DNA of 64,000 nucleotides from Iamia sp. SCSIO 61187 (GTDB taxonomy: Bacteria > Actinomycetota > Acidimicrobiia > Acidimicrobiales > Iamiaceae): assembly GCF_019443745.1 (NCBI RefSeq), contig NZ_CP050948.1:558001-622000 (forward strand), read 5' to 3'. The notes below the pieces were generated by a model. The model had not been told where the DNA came from. It searched no databases and worked only from the letters and a program-made list of their open reading frames with translations. The position numbers and the translations under genes were made by a program. Position 1 is the first letter of the stretch. Each line of letters begins with the position of its first letter. This document shows, in pieces, positions 63,776 through 64,000 of this stretch.

Positions 63776-64000
63776 CGCCGCTCCTGACCGCTCGGAGGGG
63801 GACGCCTTACATCTTGCCGGGGTCGGCTCCGAGGTGCCCGCCGGCCCGCGGGGTCGGGCCACCGGCGCCCCTCGGGCGGCCCGGGGTCGGAGGCACCGTC
63901 GTCCCCGGCGCCGTCGGCCCGGCCGGGGGGATCTCCCCGGCGCCGAGCCGTAAGCGCCTCGGCGGCGGCCGGTCAGGACGGGCACCACACACACCCGACC

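Noticed and set aside
63776-64000. The last 225 bases upstream of the sigma gene contain short open frames.
   Set aside because: They are Arg/Gly/Pro-rich with no ribosome site or family pattern; the stretch probably holds the sigma promoter, but no clear motif is seen.

Overview
The window is a very GC-rich, gene-dense chromosome segment from an actinobacterium. The evidence is the strong G/C third-position bias, the many GTG starts, and lineage-typical genes: a predicted mycothiol-dependent DinB-fold enzyme, an F420-type LLM oxidoreductase, a MymT-like metallothionein, a SufBCD-SufT operon with a SufR-like regulator, a group III truncated hemoglobin, DUF5709 and DUF6328 proteins, and two 13E12/DUF222 HNH proteins. 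A member of the Acidimicrobiia is plausible, but this is inference and no rRNA is present to fix it. Genes are packed with 1 to 4 base stop/start overlaps (ATGA, GTGA, TGATG), which implies translational coupling. I found no rRNA, tRNA, CRISPR array, phage or complete insertion sequence.

Layout. 1-10.0 kb: metabolic and transport genes (LLM oxidoreductase, SnoaL-like, HAD, PhzF-like, MFS, a CPA-type antiporter, a haem-binding protein, an AidB-like acyl-CoA dehydrogenase, a DinB-fold enzyme, an alcohol dehydrogenase). 10.0-13.9 kb: a DUF222-HNH gene, a bicupin and an FKBP lipoprotein, with copies of a short palindromic repeat. 13.9-18.5 kb: a TetR gene with a candidate operator, a J-domain protein, an MscS channel, and a membrane-anchored coiled-coil/GH43 pair. 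18.5-25.1 kb: valS, a GH114-like lipoprotein, a second DUF222-HNH gene with a decayed copy beside it, and cysS. 25.2-28.3 kb: a membrane-anchored degenerate sigma-like protein and an acyl-CoA dehydrogenase.

28.5-31.0 kb: a 2H-phosphoesterase-like protein, then an unusual alpha/beta-hydrolase-SET fusion facing a TetR gene across two perfect 16-bp palindromes. 31.0-39.2 kb: the iron-sulfur island. It holds a truncated hemoglobin, sufB-sufC-sufD-sufT, a lone NuoF-like protein, a dead DNA-3-methyladenine glycosylase and a SufR-like regulator. A matching 14-bp CTAG-type palindrome lies in the suf promoter and in the regulator's own promoter. 39.3-43.5 kb: a TRIC-family protein and a cluster built around a WXG100-type protein. 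43.5-48.6 kb: a persulfide/copper island (CstB-like persulfide dioxygenase-rhodanese, CopB-type ATPase, GGDEF protein, MymT-like metallothionein) with a CsoR/CstR-type operator.

48.7-64 kb: a DUF72 protein, a folate cluster (folP, an ATP-grasp gene, folC), small acidic stress-type proteins, a flavodoxin-like protein, an M20 amidohydrolase, two antibiotic-kinase-fold proteins, a DUF885 peptidase, a TetR gene, a structured 427-base non-coding stretch, an HSL-type esterase, and a membrane-tethered ECF sigma factor carrying its own anti-sigma zinc motif.

The best candidates for something new are the hydrolase-SET fusion with its twin operators, the CTAG-box suf regulon, the WXG100-lipoprotein cluster and the one-polypeptide sigma/anti-sigma/sensor.
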